A DNA stretch of 64,000 bases from assembly GCF_036347055.1 (NCBI RefSeq), contig NZ_CP108882.1:3484501-3548500 (forward strand), given 5' to 3'. This DNA is from Streptomyces sp. NBC_00820. Its GTDB lineage: Bacteria; Actinomycetota; Actinomycetes; Streptomycetales; Streptomycetaceae. The position numbers and the translations under genes were made by a program. Of the stretch, positions 1 to 10,960 are shown piece after piece (position 1 is the stretch's first letter; every line of letters begins with the position of its first letter). Under the pieces are notes generated by a model. It saw nothing but the letters and a program-made list of their open reading frames with translations. It made no database searches and had not been told where the DNA came from.

Positions 1-661
1 CCTCGACGACGCCGAGCGCTCGAAGGTGTCCGCGTACGTCTGGTTCTTCGTGGCCGCCGCCGTCTTCTGGATGATCTACGACCAGGGCGGTTCGACGATG
101 TCGATCTTCGCCGACGAGTCGGCCAAGAACACGATCGCCGGCTGGGGCTTCCCGGTCTCCTGGTACCAGTCGGTCAACCCGGTCATGATCATGGCGCTGG
201 CCCCGGTCTTCGCCTGGCTGTGGCTGTGGCTGAACAAGCGCGGCCAGGAGCCGAGCACGATCGTGAAGTTCGCTTCCGGTCTGGTGCTGGTCGGCGCGTC
301 CTTCTTCCTCTTCCTCGCCCCGCTGTCGATCGCCGAGGGCGGTCACAAGGCCGCGGCGATGTGGCTGGTCGCGATCTACTTCATCCAGACGGTCGGCGAG
401 CTGACGCTGTCGCCGGTGGGTCTGTCCGTGACCACGAAGATGGCGCCGAAGAAGTACGCCTCGCAGATGATGGGCGTCTGGTTCCTCGCGGTCACCGCGG
501 GCGACTCGGTCACCGCGCTGCTGTCGAACCCGGCCGTCGGCGGGGTCAACCTCGACAAGATGGGCTTCGTCGCCCTGGAGGCCGTGCTCGCCGTGATCGC
601 CGGTGTCGCGGTCTGGATGTACCGCAGCAAGGTCAAGGCTCTGATGGGCAGCGTCAACTAG
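1..661 (+). CDS. POT/PTR-family proton-coupled peptide transporter, C-terminal part
   Basis: The gene enters the window from the left; codons are in frame from base 2 and about 219 C-terminal residues remain. The protein is strongly hydrophobic with about five membrane spans, and has the SWYQSVNP and ELTLSPVGLS segments typical of the second half of POT (PTR2) peptide:H+ symporters. The family imports di- and tripeptides across the cytoplasmic membrane. The frame closes at TAG and is followed at once by a strong hairpin, so it ends its transcription unit. The substrate cannot be told from this half alone. Confidence 0.88.
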   Translation, partial: LDDAERSKVSAYVWFFVAAAVFWMIYDQGGSTMSIFADESAKNTIAGWGFPVSWYQSVNPVMIMALAPVFAWLWLWLNKRGQEPSTIVKFASGLVLVGASFFLFLAPLSIAEGGHKAAAMWLVAIYFIQTVGELTLSPVGLSVTTKMAPKKYASQMMGVWFLAVTAGDSVTALLSNPAVGGVNLDKMGFVALEAVLAVIAGVAVWMYRSKVKALMGSVN

Positions 662-681
662 CGGCCCACCGCTGACCACGG

Positions 682-728
682 CCGAAAGGGCCACCGACTC
701 CCTCGGGGGGACACGGTGGCCCTTTCGG
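682..728 (+). terminator. Terminator hairpin after the peptide transporter
   Basis: A perfect 15-bp inverted repeat (682-696 with 714-728) with a 17-nt loop lies 20 bases after the transporter stop. There is no long T run, which is common for Streptomyces terminators. The DNA from 729 to 947 holds only short GC-rich repeats (about 747-776) and no gene that I can support. Confidence 0.8.
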
Positions 729-947
729 CTTTCCGGGCACTGAAGGGGGCTGCCAGGGGCTGCCGGGGGCTGCGGGGTGACCGCTTCGGGGGCCCCGGCA
801 GCTCGGGGCAAGGCGAGGCAGCTCGCGGCAGGAAGGACGCCCGTGTGACCGGCGGCCGGGGTCGCGGCAGGTGTGCCGACAGGCGTCGCCGGTACGCCTT
901 CGCCCCGCGGTGCTACGGATGCCGCGGGGCGCGGCGGAGCGCGCCGC

Positions 948-1508
948 TCAGGCCGGGGCGCCCAGTTCCGCCCAGACCGTCTTGCCGGGGCGGCCCTGGG
1001 TGCGTACGACGCCCCAGTCCAGGCACAGCCGCTGGACGATGAACATGCCATGGCCGCCGGGGCGGCCGGCGCGGTGCGGGGTACGGGGGGCCGGCTGGCC
1101 GCTGCCGCGGTCGGAGACCTCCAGCCGGATCACCTTGCCGTCGCAGGCGAGGAACAGCTCGTCGGGGCCCTCGGCGTGCAGGCAGGCGTTGGTCACCAGC
1201 TCGGAGACGACCAGCAGGACGTCCTCGGCGGCGGCCCGCTGGTCGGCGCCGGCGGCGGGCAGCCAGCCCCAGGCGTACAGCGCCTGGCGGGTGTAGTCGC
1301 GGGCGAGCGGTACGACCCCGCTCTCGCCGTGCAGGCGCAGCCTGCGGACCTGCCGTCCGGGGATCCCCCGCGCGCCCTCGGCCGACGTGGGCGGCGCGGC
1401 TGCCTTCATGGACGTGCCGGTCACCGGCACACTCCCCTCGGACACCCCCGAAGCGCCGCTCGGCTCATGGCCGCGGTCGCCCGGCGAGCAGGGCCGGGTG
1501 GTGCTCAT
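948..1508 (-). CDS. RsbW-like anti-sigma factor (HATPase serine kinase, PrsI-type)
   Basis: 186 aa. After a 50-residue disordered N terminus comes a compact HATPase_c_2 domain of the RsbW/SpoIIAB type: the N-box is seen as SELVTNACLHA, the G1 box as EVSDRGSG and the G2-like turn as GRPGGHGMFIV. Proteins of this class hold a sigma-B-family factor inactive and phosphorylate an anti-anti-sigma partner. Such a partner (1818-2195) is just upstream on the same strand and a matching sigma factor is divergent, so this is the kinase of the switch. From memory S. coelicolor has this trio as prsI-arsI-sigI. The start is fixed by a GAGGTGAGG Shine-Dalgarno sequence. Confidence 0.85.
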   Translation of the reverse strand: MSTTRPCSPGDRGHEPSGASGVSEGSVPVTGTSMKAAAPPTSAEGARGIPGRQVRRLRLHGESGVVPLARDYTRQALYAWGWLPAAGADQRAAAEDVLLVVSELVTNACLHAEGPDELFLACDGKVIRLEVSDRGSGQPAPRTPHRAGRPGGHGMFIVQRLCLDWGVVRTQGRPGKTVWAELGAPA

Positions 1509-1817
1509 CAGCGCCTCACCTCACCGATTCACCAGTTCACGATTCAAAAGTCCGGCTCCGTTCGGTACCGGCCGTACGTCGGTCGTCGCTCGTCCCCTCG
1601 CGCCGCGCACGTGCCGCACACGTACCGCACGTGCGGTACACACGTACCGAACGTATCGAACGTGCCGCACGCGCCGCGTCCAGGCCGGGAGACCGGCTTC
1701 CGGAGTATTCCGGCGACACGTGGCGAAGGGGTTCATCAGGATGACTCCTGCCCGGCCGTTCCGGCGGGACACCCCCCTGTTCACCCCGGCCTGTGGGAGC
1801 GGCGTGGGGAAGCGGGA
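1509..1817. other. Spacer between anti-anti-sigma and anti-sigma genes
   Basis: This 309-bp spacer separates two same-strand genes. It is rich in repeated cgtaccgcac/cgtacc words and contains a perfect palindrome. Short open frames exist here on the minus strand, but they are Arg/Val-rich repeats with no ribosome binding site, so I do not call a gene. It probably carries a promoter for the anti-sigma gene. Confidence 0.5.
1622..1639. promoter_or_regulatory. Perfect 18-bp palindrome upstream of the anti-sigma gene
   Basis: GTACCGCACGTGCGGTAC reads the same on both strands with no spacer. It sits about 115 bp before the anti-sigma start, inside a run of related cgtaccg words (1570-1675). It is a candidate operator; no known binding-site family was recognised. 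Confidence 0.45.
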
Positions 1818-2195
1818 TCAGCCGGTCTCGCCGGACAGTGCCGCCTCGACGGAGGCATGGACGGTGAAGACCGCCTCGGCCCCGGTGATCTCGAACACGC
1901 GCGCGACCACGGGGAGCATTCCCGCGAGATGGACCCCGCCTCCGGCGGCGTCCGCCTTCAAGCGGGCTCCGAGCAGCACGTTCAGGCCCGTGGAGTCACA
2001 GAACTGAAGCCGCGAGCAGTCCACGACAAGTCGCGAGAAGCCTTTCGCCAGGAGGGCGTCGAGTGGCTCGCGCAGCAGATCGGCGGTGTGGTGATCGAGC
2101 TCACCCGCCGGTGTCACTACGGCGCTGGAGCCCTCTTCCCGCACCTCCACCAGAAGCCGGCCCGACTGTGCGCTGCCGACCATCCCGTGGTCCAT
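1818..2195 (-). CDS. STAS-domain anti-anti-sigma factor (ArsI/RsbV type)
   Basis: 125 aa from the ATG at 2195, chosen because GGGAGAGAG lies just upstream; a longer frame to 2444 has no support. It is a single STAS domain: VVTPAGELDHHTADLLREPL, then LVVDCSRLQFCDSTGLNVLL, where the DSTG serine is the site normally phosphorylated by an RsbW-type kinase. When dephosphorylated, such proteins bind the anti-sigma factor and free the sigma factor. It shares a strand with the anti-sigma gene (948-1508) and is divergent from the sigma gene at 2443, so the three form one partner-switching module. Confidence 0.88.
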   Translation of the reverse strand: MDHGMVGSAQSGRLLVEVREEGSSAVVTPAGELDHHTADLLREPLDALLAKGFSRLVVDCSRLQFCDSTGLNVLLGARLKADAAGGGVHLAGMLPVVARVFEITGAEAVFTVHASVEAALSGETG

Positions 2196-2442
2196 GCCGT
2201 CTCTCTCCCGAGGTCGTGGCTGCTGATGCCCTCGAACACTACGCCTTCCATGAGGCATCCGACAGCCGAACAACCTCTCTAAGTCGGTCATATCACCACG
2301 TAAGGCACTTGCGATCGACTCACCGGAGCCGATAGGCCTAGTAGGGACACCTGCCCCTACACGCCGGCTTTGGAGGCGCCGCACTCCGCAGTGCACGCAC
2401 CTGGCTTCGGCAGCCATATGCCGAGAACGATGGAGGACACCC
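2196..2442. promoter_or_regulatory. Divergent promoter region of the sigma and anti-anti-sigma genes
   Basis: This 247-bp region must hold the promoters for both directions. It contains an inverted repeat GTAGGG (2341-2346) / CCCTAC (2355-2360) with an 8-nt spacer about 80 bp before the sigma start. No clear -35/-10 pair was assigned. Confidence 0.4.
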
Positions 2443-3357
2443 ATGTCACCCCGGCTCGACGCAGCGCATACCCGGCTCGGATCACCTACCCGGATCGCGT
2501 CGTCGACACCCCCACCGGAACAGCTGGATCAGCCCATCGCCGCCCTCGACCCGCTCGAGGGACTCCCGGAGATCCCCCCCTTCGACGAGGTGGGCCCGGT
2601 GGACGCGCGGGCCCTGTCCAAGACCCTCTTCGCGCGCCTGGAGTCGCTGGAGGAAGGCACGCACGAGCACGCGTACGTACGCAACACGCTCGTCGAACTG
2701 AACCTCGCGCTCGTCAGGTTCGCCGCCTCCCGCTTCCGCTCCCGCAGCGAGCCGATGGAGGACATCGTCCAGGTCGGCACGATCGGACTGATCAAGGCGA
2801 TCGACCGCTTCGAGCTCTCCCGCGGCGTGGAGTTCCCCACCTTCGCGATGCCGACCATCATCGGCGAGATCAAGCGCTTCTTCCGTGACACCTCGTGGTC
2901 CGTACGCGTACCGCGGCGTCTGCAGGAGCTCCGCCTGGACCTGGCCAGGGCCGGGGACGAGCTGGCCCAGCGGCTGGACCGCGCCCCCACCGTCGCGGAA
3001 CTCGCCGAGCGGCTCGGCATCCCCAGCGAGGAGGTCGTCGAGGGCATGGCCGCCTCGAACGCCTACACCGCCTCCTCCCTGGACGCCCAGCCGGAGGAGG
3101 ACGACTCCGAAAGCGCCCTCGCGGACCGCATCGGGTACGAGGACCACGGACTCGAAGGCATCGAGTACGTCGAGTCGCTGAAGCCGCTGATCGCCGAACT
3201 GCCGCCCCGCGACCGGAAGATCCTGTCCCTGCGCTTCGTCGCGGGCATGACCCAGTCGGAGATCGGCGACGAACTCGGCATCTCCCAGATGCACGTCTCC
3301 CGCCTGCTGTCCCGCACGCTGGTGCGCCTGCGCAGGGGGCTGACCACGGAGGAGTGA
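2443..3357 (+). CDS. sigI: SigB/SigF-family RNA polymerase sigma factor (SigI-like)
   Basis: 304 aa, the full length of the Streptomyces SigB/F/I group. Region 2 is seen as RFRSRSEPMEDIVQVGTIGL and IDRFELSRGVEFPTFAMPTI, region 3 as VRVPRRLQELRLDL and the region 4 helix-turn-helix as MTQSEIGDELGISQMHVSRL. It directs polymerase to stress or development promoters and should be held in check by the anti-sigma factor at 948-1508. The start has GGAGGA 8 bases upstream. The symbol rests on gene order resembling S. coelicolor arsI-prsI-sigI; several paralogues of this family exist, so the exact name is inferred. Confidence 0.85.
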   Translation: MSPRLDAAHTRLGSPTRIASSTPPPEQLDQPIAALDPLEGLPEIPPFDEVGPVDARALSKTLFARLESLEEGTHEHAYVRNTLVELNLALVRFAASRFRSRSEPMEDIVQVGTIGLIKAIDRFELSRGVEFPTFAMPTIIGEIKRFFRDTSWSVRVPRRLQELRLDLARAGDELAQRLDRAPTVAELAERLGIPSEEVVEGMAASNAYTASSLDAQPEEDDSESALADRIGYEDHGLEGIEYVESLKPLIAELPPRDRKILSLRFVAGMTQSEIGDELGISQMHVSRLLSRTLVRLRRGLTTEE

Positions 3358-3436
3358 CGGACGCGGGCGGCCGGGGGCGTCTCCTGCCCTCGGCACAGCC
3401 CCGCCCCGCCCTGCCCTTCAGCGCTGCCACGCGCGC

Positions 3437-3467
3437 GAGGCGGCCCGGTCCCCGGCCGGGCCGCCTC
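3437..3467 (+). terminator. Terminator hairpin after the sigma gene
   Basis: A perfect 12-bp GC-rich stem (3437-3448 with 3456-3467) and a 7-nt loop lie 80 bases after the sigma-factor stop and before the next gene at 3639. Confidence 0.7.
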
Positions 3468-3638
3468 GGCGTATCAGGACACGGCACCGGGCCCTTCCGG
3501 GCAGCCCCCTCCCGCGCAGCCCCCGAAACCCCTTCCCCGAATAGTCCGGGAAACCTCTTCCCCGAACCGCTCTCCTCCACCACGATGGGCCACCAAACTG
3601 GCTGGTACGTCAGAAACCCTGAGGGACGGAGGGTGCGC

Positions 3639-5189
3639 ATGGCTCAGGGCGACCGGGCCGATTCGAGCGAGGGCGAAGGCGGGGGCATCGAAAACACGCC
3701 GGACGCGCGGCTCACCGAGCTGCTGCGCACACCCACCGTGACGGCGTACCCGGCTCTGCAGGAGCTGCGCCGCCGGCACCAGCCGTCCGTGCTCGCCTAT
3801 GCCCGCCTGTGCACCTCCGGCGACGCGACCGCCCGCCGGCTGACCGCGGAGGCGCTCACCACGGCGGCCCGCGACATCGCACGCGGCATCGAGCCGAACG
3901 TCCCCCTGCGGCACCACCTCCTGCTGCTGGCCGCCCGTTCGGCGGCCGGCTGGGCCCGCGACGAGCGCGCGGCGGGCCTGGACCCGGGCCTGCTGCTGGT
4001 GCTGAACTCCGCCGCCCTGCCCGAGGGCCCGACCCCGTCCCTGCTCCCGGCGTTCCAGTCGCTCCCGTCCCGCCTCCAGGGCCTGATCTGGTACGGCGTC
4101 GTCGAACGGGAATCCGCCGAGCGGACCGCCGCGTACCTCGGGATCGGCCCCGCCGACGTGGCCTACGGCACCCCGCAGGCCCTCAAGTCGCTGGCGCAGG
4201 CCTGCGTGAGACTCCGGCTGGCCGCCTCCGACGACCCGCGCTGCGGCGACTTTCGCCGCCTGATCGAGGAGGCGGTGCTGCGGGACGCCCCGCGTCCCAG
4301 CGTCGACCTGGACTCGCATCGGGCACACTGCCCTTACTGCGCGGCCGCGTTCGAGGACCTGACCGCCCTGCGGAACACCCCGGGGCAGGCTCTGGCGGAG
4401 GGCCTGCTGCCGTGGCGGGGGACGTCGTACACCCGGGAAGACGGTGTGCCGACGGCGCTCATGTCCCCCGTCTCCGCGGCGGGTTCGCCGCCGCGGCGCC
4501 GCTACCTTCTGGCCTCGGCGGCCCTGGGCGTCGCCCTCGTCCCGCTGCTGGTGTTCCTGCTGCACTCCCAGGACGACGGCGACCGGCAGCCGGTGGCGGC
4601 GACTCCCTCGCTGCCCGCGACGACGGTCCCGGCGACGGTCTCCCCGTCCCCGTCCCTCTCTCCCTCTCCCACGCCTTCCCCGACCCCGAAGCCCACGCAC
4701 ACGTCCAAGCCGCCTTCCCCCAGCGCGACTTCACACCGTCCGGCGCCGCCCCCGTCCCCCAAGCCCCCGCCCGCCCCCGTGCCCCCGGGCCGTACCTACG
4801 CCCAGGTGGTGAACGTGGCGACGGGCCGCTGCCTGGACGTCCGCGACGGTGACTTCGACGAGGGCAACGACGTCGTCACCGCCCCCTGCTCCTCCTCCGA
4901 CACCCAGCGCTGGAGCTTCGACGCCGGTCTGGAGGTCCTGCGTTCGGCCGCCGACTCCGACTACTGCCTGGACAGCCGGGGCGCGGCCGACCGGGGGGTG
5001 GGCATCTGGGAATGCGACTCGATCTACGGCAGCCACGCCCAGAACCTCCGCTTCACCGTCGACCCCGACGGCACCATCCGCCCGGAGATCGCCATCGAGA
5101 CGGCGGTGACACCGGACGGCGGGGACGGGGTGGAACTGCGTCCGCTGAACGACGGGGCGGCCCAGCGGTGGCGAGCGGGGTCACGCTGA
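3639..5189 (+). CDS. Membrane-anchored sigma-70-like protein with external ricin-type lectin domain
   Basis: 516 aa from the ATG at 3639, with GGAGG 7 bases upstream (an in-frame GTG lies two codons earlier). Order of parts: residues ~20-200, an ECF sigma-like helical region (RRHQPSVLAYAR, LTAEALTTAARD, then a region-4-like stretch SRLQGLIWYGVVERESAERTAAYLGI); ~225-240, a zinc-finger-like HRAHCPYCAAAF; one transmembrane helix ending LVPLLVFLLH near 300; a Pro/Ser/Thr linker; and a C-terminal ricin B beta-trefoil (GRCLDVRDG, QRWSF, CLDSRG, QRWRAG). The topology predicts an outside lectin joined through the membrane to a cytosolic sigma-like part. Whether it truly acts as a sigma factor is unknown. 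Confidence 0.75.
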   Translation: MAQGDRADSSEGEGGGIENTPDARLTELLRTPTVTAYPALQELRRRHQPSVLAYARLCTSGDATARRLTAEALTTAARDIARGIEPNVPLRHHLLLLAARSAAGWARDERAAGLDPGLLLVLNSAALPEGPTPSLLPAFQSLPSRLQGLIWYGVVERESAERTAAYLGIGPADVAYGTPQALKSLAQACVRLRLAASDDPRCGDFRRLIEEAVLRDAPRPSVDLDSHRAHCPYCAAAFEDLTALRNTPGQALAEGLLPWRGTSYTREDGVPTALMSPVSAAGSPPRRRYLLASAALGVALVPLLVFLLHSQDDGDRQPVAATPSLPATTVPATVSPSPSLSPSPTPSPTPKPTHTSKPPSPSATSHRPAPPPSPKPPPAPVPPGRTYAQVVNVATGRCLDVRDGDFDEGNDVVTAPCSSSDTQRWSFDAGLEVLRSAADSDYCLDSRGAADRGVGIWECDSIYGSHAQNLRFTVDPDGTIRPEIAIETAVTPDGGDGVELRPLNDGAAQRWRAGSR

Positions 5190-5249
5190 ACCCGCCGCCC
5201 GCCTCGGCCACTTGGCCCGCGCCGCCCCTCGAACCGGGTTCTGGGCCGG

Positions 5250-6500
5250 TCACGCCACCCGTACGCCCCGGCGCCACACCCCGCTGACCAGGGGGACGCC
5301 CGGGCGGTAGGCCAGGTGGACGTGGCTGGGGGCGTCGAGGAGGGTCAGGTCGGCGTAGGCGCCGGGGGTGAGGCGGCCGATGTCGTCCCGGCGCAGGGCC
5401 GCGGCGCCGCCGGCCGTCGCGGACCAGACCGCCTCGTCGGGGGTCATGCGCATGTCCCGTACGGCCAGGGCGATGCAGAAGGGGACGGAGGACGTGAAGG
5501 ACGACCCCGGGTTGCAGTCCGTGGACAGGGCGACGGTGACGCCCGCGTCGAGGAGGCGGCGGGCGTCCGGCCACTGGGCGCGGGTGGAGAATTCGGCGCC
5601 GGGCAGGAGCGTGGCGACCGTGGCGCTGTTCGCGAGGGCGTCCACGTCCGCGTCGGTGAGGTGGGTGCAGTGGTCGGCGCTGGCCGCGTCCAGTTCCACG
5701 GCCAGCTGGACGCCGGGGCCGTACGAGAGCTGGTTGGCGTGGATACGGGGGTGCAGGCCCTTGGCCTTGCCGGCGGTGAGGATCGCGCGGGCCTGGTCGC
5801 CGTCGAAGGCGCCCTTCTCGCAGAAGACGTCGATCCAGCGGGCGTGCGGCGCGCAGGCGTCCAGCATCTCGCCGGTGACCAGGGCGACATAGGCGGCCGG
5901 GTCGTCCGCGTAGTCGGGGGAGACGATGTGGGCGCCGAGGTACGTCACCTCGTCGGTGTGGCGGGCCGCGATGCGCAGGGCGCGGGACTCGTCCTCGACG
6001 GTGAGGCCGTAGCCCGACTTCGTCTCGAAGGTGGTGGTGCCCTGGCGGAGGGCCTCGGCCAGGTAGCGGGTGAGGTTCTCCTCCAGCTCCGCGTCGGTCG
6101 CGGCGCGGGTGGCCGCGACCGTGGTGCGGATGCCGCCCGCGGTGTAGGAGCGCCCGGACATGCGGGCGTTGAACTCCTGGGTGCGGTCGCCCGCGAAGAC
6201 CAGGTGGGAGTGGGAGTCCACGAAGCCCGGCAGCACCGCCCGGCCGCCCGCGTCGACCCGGTTGTCAGTGGCGGGTGCTTTGCTGGATTCACCGGTCCAC
6301 GCGATGCGGTCGCCTTCGATGACGACGGCCGCGTCCTGGATCAGACCGAGCGGGGATCCTCCCCCACTCTCGAGTTTGCTCGAGCGGGGGGACCCCCATC
6401 CGGAGGAGGGGTCGTTGGTGACCAGGGTGGTGATGTTGGTGATGAGCGTGCTCGCGGTGCTCGCGGAGTGGGCGGGGCTGACGGTCGTCGCGTTGCTCAT
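5250..6500 (-). CDS. hutI: Imidazolonepropionase (HutI)
   Basis: 416 aa. It hydrolyses 4-imidazolone-5-propionate to N-formimino-glutamate, the third step of histidine breakdown. It is an amidohydrolase-fold enzyme: metal ligands in [13 protein letters not shown], then [27 protein letters not shown] and the catalytic Asp in [11 protein letters not shown]. It is the last gene of hutU-M20-hutF-hutI. The chosen ATG at 6500 has AAGGAC ahead of it; an ATG at 6587 would overlap the hutF stop (ATGA) and add 29 unlike residues. Oddly, a Streptomyces intergenic-type palindrome lies in frame at 6351-6403 and adds about 17 Ser/Gly-rich residues after NDPS near the N terminus. Confidence 0.92.
   Translation of the reverse strand: MSNATTVSPAHSASTASTLITNITTLVTNDPSSGWGSPRSSKLESGGGSPLGLIQDAAVVIEGDRIAWTGESSKAPATDNRVDAGGRAVLPGFVDSHSHLVFAGDRTQEFNARMSGRSYTAGGIRTTVAATRAATDAELEENLTRYLAEALRQGTTTFETKSGYGLTVEDESRALRIAARHTDEVTYLGAHIVSPDYADDPAAYVALVTGEMLDACAPHARWIDVFCEKGAFDGDQARAILTAGKAKGLHPRIHANQLSYGPGVQLAVELDAASADHCTHLTDADVDALANSATVATLLPGAEFSTRAQWPDARRLLDAGVTVALSTDCNPGSSFTSSVPFCIALAVRDMRMTPDEAVWSATAGGAAALRRDDIGRLTPGAYADLTLLDAPSHVHLAYRPGVPLVSGVWRRGVRVA
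6351..6403. repeat. Palindromic repeat element inserted inside the hutI reading frame
   Basis: The arms GGGGATCCTCCCCCACTCTC and the GGGGGGACCCCCATCC half flank a CTCGAG...CTCGAG core. From memory this matches a short palindrome found many times between genes in Streptomyces. Here it falls inside codons 30-48 of hutI and keeps the frame open. It also has the look of a self-complementary hairpin in the mRNA. Confidence 0.7.
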
Positions 6501-6583
6501 GGCGTCCTTGGTGGCCTGCTCGGCGCTGGGGTCGGGTACGAGGTCTGAGGCGGGGGCGGGCCGCGCGGGTGGGCGGCCCGGTG

Positions 6584-7936
6584 TCATCCGCGCAGGGCTT
6601 CGACGGCGTCCGCGAGGGCTTTCGGCACATCCGGTACGAGGGTGTGGACCCCGTCCCGTACGACGTGCCGGCCTCCCACGACCGTATGCGACACGTCTGC
6701 TGCCGACGCGGCGAATACGGCCGTCTCGGCCCCGAGCCGCGGAAGCGGCCCTGCCGTCCTGACCGAGTCGAGCGCGATCGTCGTGAAGTCGGCGAGCGCA
6801 CCGGCCTCCAGGGTGCCCGCCTCGTCCCAGCCGAGGGCCGCGTGGCCGTCGGCCGAGGCCGCCCGCAGGAGCGCCGCGGCCGTCCAGTGACCTCGGGTGC
6901 GGGTGCGCAGCCGCTCGTTCAGCTCCATCGCGCGGGCCTCTTCGAGCAGGTCGATGACGGCGTGGCTGTCGGAGCCGAGAGAGAGCGGGGAGCCCGCGCG
7001 CTGGAGGGCCACGGCCGGTCCGATGCCGTCGGCGAGGTCGCGTTCGGTGGTCGGGCACATGCAGGTGCCGGTGCCGGAGCCGCCGAGCAGCGCGATGTCC
7101 TCGTCGGTGAGATGGGTGTTGTGCACCCCGGTGGTGCGCGGCCCGAGGACGCCGTGGTCGGCGAGCAGCCGGGTGGGCGTGCAGCCGTGCGCGGCGAGGC
7201 AGGCGTCGTTCTCGGCGGTCTGCTCCGACAGGTGCACGTGCAGCGGGGCCCGCCGCTCCTGCGCCCACCGCGCCACGGTCGGCAACTGGTCGGCGGGCAC
7301 GGCCCGTACGGAGTGGATCGCCGCCCCGATCCGCGCGTGATCCCGTTCCTTGAGAACTGAACAGCGTTCGGCCCAGGCCTCCGCGTTGCCGTCGGAGAAG
7401 CGCAGCTGGTGGGCGTTGGGCGGCTCACCGCTGTGCTTGTTCAGGATGGCGGAGGAGAGGTAGGCGGTGTCCAGGAGGGTGATGCGGATACCGGCCTCGG
7501 CGGCGGCCGCGATCAGTGCCTCGCCCATCGCGTTGGGGTCGGCGTAGGGGGTGCCGCCGGGGGCGTGGTGCACGTAGTGGAACTCGCCGACGCAGGTGAT
7601 ACCGGCGAGGGCCATCTCGGCGTACACCGCGCGGGCGAGGGCGTGGTAGGTCTCCGGGGTCAGGCGGTCGGCGACGGAGTACATCACCTCGCGCCAGGTC
7701 CAGAAGGTGCCGCTGCCGACCTGGACGGTGCCGCGCAGGGCGCGGTGGAAGGCGTGGCTGTGGGCGTTGGACAGGCCCGGCAGGGTAAGGCCGCGCAGCA
7801 CCTCGGCCCCCGGCGGCGGAGCGGGCGTCTCCTCGCGGACGGCCGTGATGCGGCCGTCCGCCACCTCGACCACCACGCCCGGTTCGACCCGGTCGCCCAG
7901 CCAGGCGTGCTCCAGCCAGTAGGTTCCTCGGGTCAC
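6584..7936 (-). CDS. hutF: Formimidoylglutamate deiminase (HutF)
   Basis: 450 aa, GTG start overlapping the upstream stop by 4 bp (GTGA). It deaminates N-formimino-L-glutamate to N-formyl-L-glutamate plus ammonia. The amidohydrolase metal site is visible as [14 protein letters not shown], then [16 protein letters not shown] and [15 protein letters not shown]. Its presence shows that this organism uses the deiminase branch, leaving formylglutamate to be hydrolysed; the adjacent M20 gene may do that. It is co-transcribed with hutU, the M20 gene and hutI. Confidence 0.92.
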   Translation of the reverse strand: MTRGTYWLEHAWLGDRVEPGVVVEVADGRITAVREETPAPPPGAEVLRGLTLPGLSNAHSHAFHRALRGTVQVGSGTFWTWREVMYSVADRLTPETYHALARAVYAEMALAGITCVGEFHYVHHAPGGTPYADPNAMGEALIAAAAEAGIRITLLDTAYLSSAILNKHSGEPPNAHQLRFSDGNAEAWAERCSVLKERDHARIGAAIHSVRAVPADQLPTVARWAQERRAPLHVHLSEQTAENDACLAAHGCTPTRLLADHGVLGPRTTGVHNTHLTDEDIALLGGSGTGTCMCPTTERDLADGIGPAVALQRAGSPLSLGSDSHAVIDLLEEARAMELNERLRTRTRGHWTAAALLRAASADGHAALGWDEAGTLEAGALADFTTIALDSVRTAGPLPRLGAETAVFAASAADVSHTVVGGRHVVRDGVHTLVPDVPKALADAVEALRG

Positions 7937-9275
7937 CGGCAGGCCAGTCCTTCCAGTACGGCGGCGAGTGCGCCCACGCCGGCCACGCAGTCGTCCTCGG
8001 CCGCGAACTCGGCCGGGGAGTGCGAGACTCCGGTGGGGTTGCGCACGAACAGCATGGCGGTCGGGACGCTCCCCGACAGGATCCCGGCGTCGTGTCCGGC
8101 GCCGGTGCCGAGGACGGGCACCTCCGGGCGGCCGTTCGCCGTCTCCAGAACGCGGGCGAGTTCGTCACGCAGGGCGTGGTCGAACTCGATGACCGGGGTG
8201 AAGGACTCCCGGACGACGTCGAGGTCGATGCCGTGGGCGTCGGCGTACTCCCGCGCGGCCTTCTCGATGCCGCCGACGACCGTGTCCAGGCTGTCCTGGT
8301 CGGGGCCGCGGGAGTCGAGCCAGCCCCGCACCAGGGAGGGGATGGCGTTGACGCCGTTCGGCTCGACCGAGATCTTGCCGAAGGTCGCGACGGCGCCGGC
8401 GAGTTCGGCCTCGCGGCGGGCGGCGAGGACGGTCTCGGCGTACGGCAGCATCGGGTCGCGGCGGTCCACCAGCCGGGTGGTGCCGGCGTGGTTGGCCTCG
8501 CCGCGGAAGTCGAAGCGCCAGCGGCCGTGCGGCCAGATGGCGGAGGCGACGCCGACCCGGTCGCCGGAGAGGTCCAGCGCGCGGCCCTGTTCGACGTGCA
8601 GTTCCACGAAGGCGCCGATCCGGGCCAGCCGTTCGGGGTCCGCGCCGATGGCCTCGGGGTCGTACCCGGCGGCCTCCATGGCCTGCGGGAGGCTGATCCC
8701 CTCGCTGTCGGTGAGCCGGTGGGCCTGTTCGGCGGTCAGCTGCCCGGCGGTGAGCCGGGAGCCGGCACAGGCCAGCCCGAACCGGGCCCCCTCCTCGTCA
8801 CCGAAGTTGACGATTCCCAGGGGCCTGGTGAACCGCGCTCCCCTCCCGCGCAGTTCGTCGAGGGCGGCGAAGGAGGACACGACCCCGAGGGGCCCGTCGA
8901 AGGCACCGCCGTCCGGCACGGAGTCCAGGTGCGACCCCGTGACGACGGCGTCGCCCGCGCCCGGATCCCCGAGCCACGCCCACTGGTTGCCGTTGCGGTC
9001 GACCTCGTAGGTCAGCCCGCGCGACCGCGCCTGCGCCCTGAACCACTCCCGGCACTCGGCGTCGGCACCGGTCCAGGCGTGGCGCCGGTAGCCGCCGGAG
9101 GCGGGGTGGCGGCCGATGGGGAGCAGCTCGCGCCACATCTCGTGGAAGGAGGCACCGGTGACCGGCCGCGGGCCGTCGTTTCGCGGATCGGAAGACGCGG
9201 GCACGGCCGAACCGGCGGCCGGCGACGAGGCCCCGGCATCCGCCGGAGAGCCGCCGTGCCCGCCCGAGCCCTGGC

Positions 9276-9279
<4 letters not shown>
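7933..9279 (-). CDS. M20-family amidohydrolase (allantoate amidohydrolase / N-carbamoylase-like) in the hut operon
   Basis: 448 aa, GTG start overlapping the hutU stop (GTGA). It is a binuclear zinc M20 hydrolase: [19 protein letters not shown] supplies His and Asp ligands, [11 protein letters not shown] the catalytic Glu pair, and [10 protein letters not shown] and GTGAGHDAG further ligand segments. Close relatives cleave allantoate or N-carbamoyl amino acids. It sits between hutU and hutF, and no HutG is present, so I infer it releases formate from N-formylglutamate or takes over a related ureido/formyl substrate. The first 45 residues are low-complexity Gly/Ala/Ser/Pro. Confidence 0.85.
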
Positions 9280-10940
<1,661 letters not shown>

Positions 10941-10960
10941 CGTCTGCCTCCTGTTGCTAT

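Noticed and set aside
1521..1784. 87-codon minus frame between the sigma-switch genes
   Set aside because: It is made of VRHVRYV repeats from the cgtacc DNA repeats, with no ribosome site.
2895..3638. Upstream extension of the sigma-lectin gene frame
   Set aside because: It overlaps the sigma gene in another frame and is Arg/Pro/Gly-rich; the strong ribosome site at 3627 places the start at 3639.
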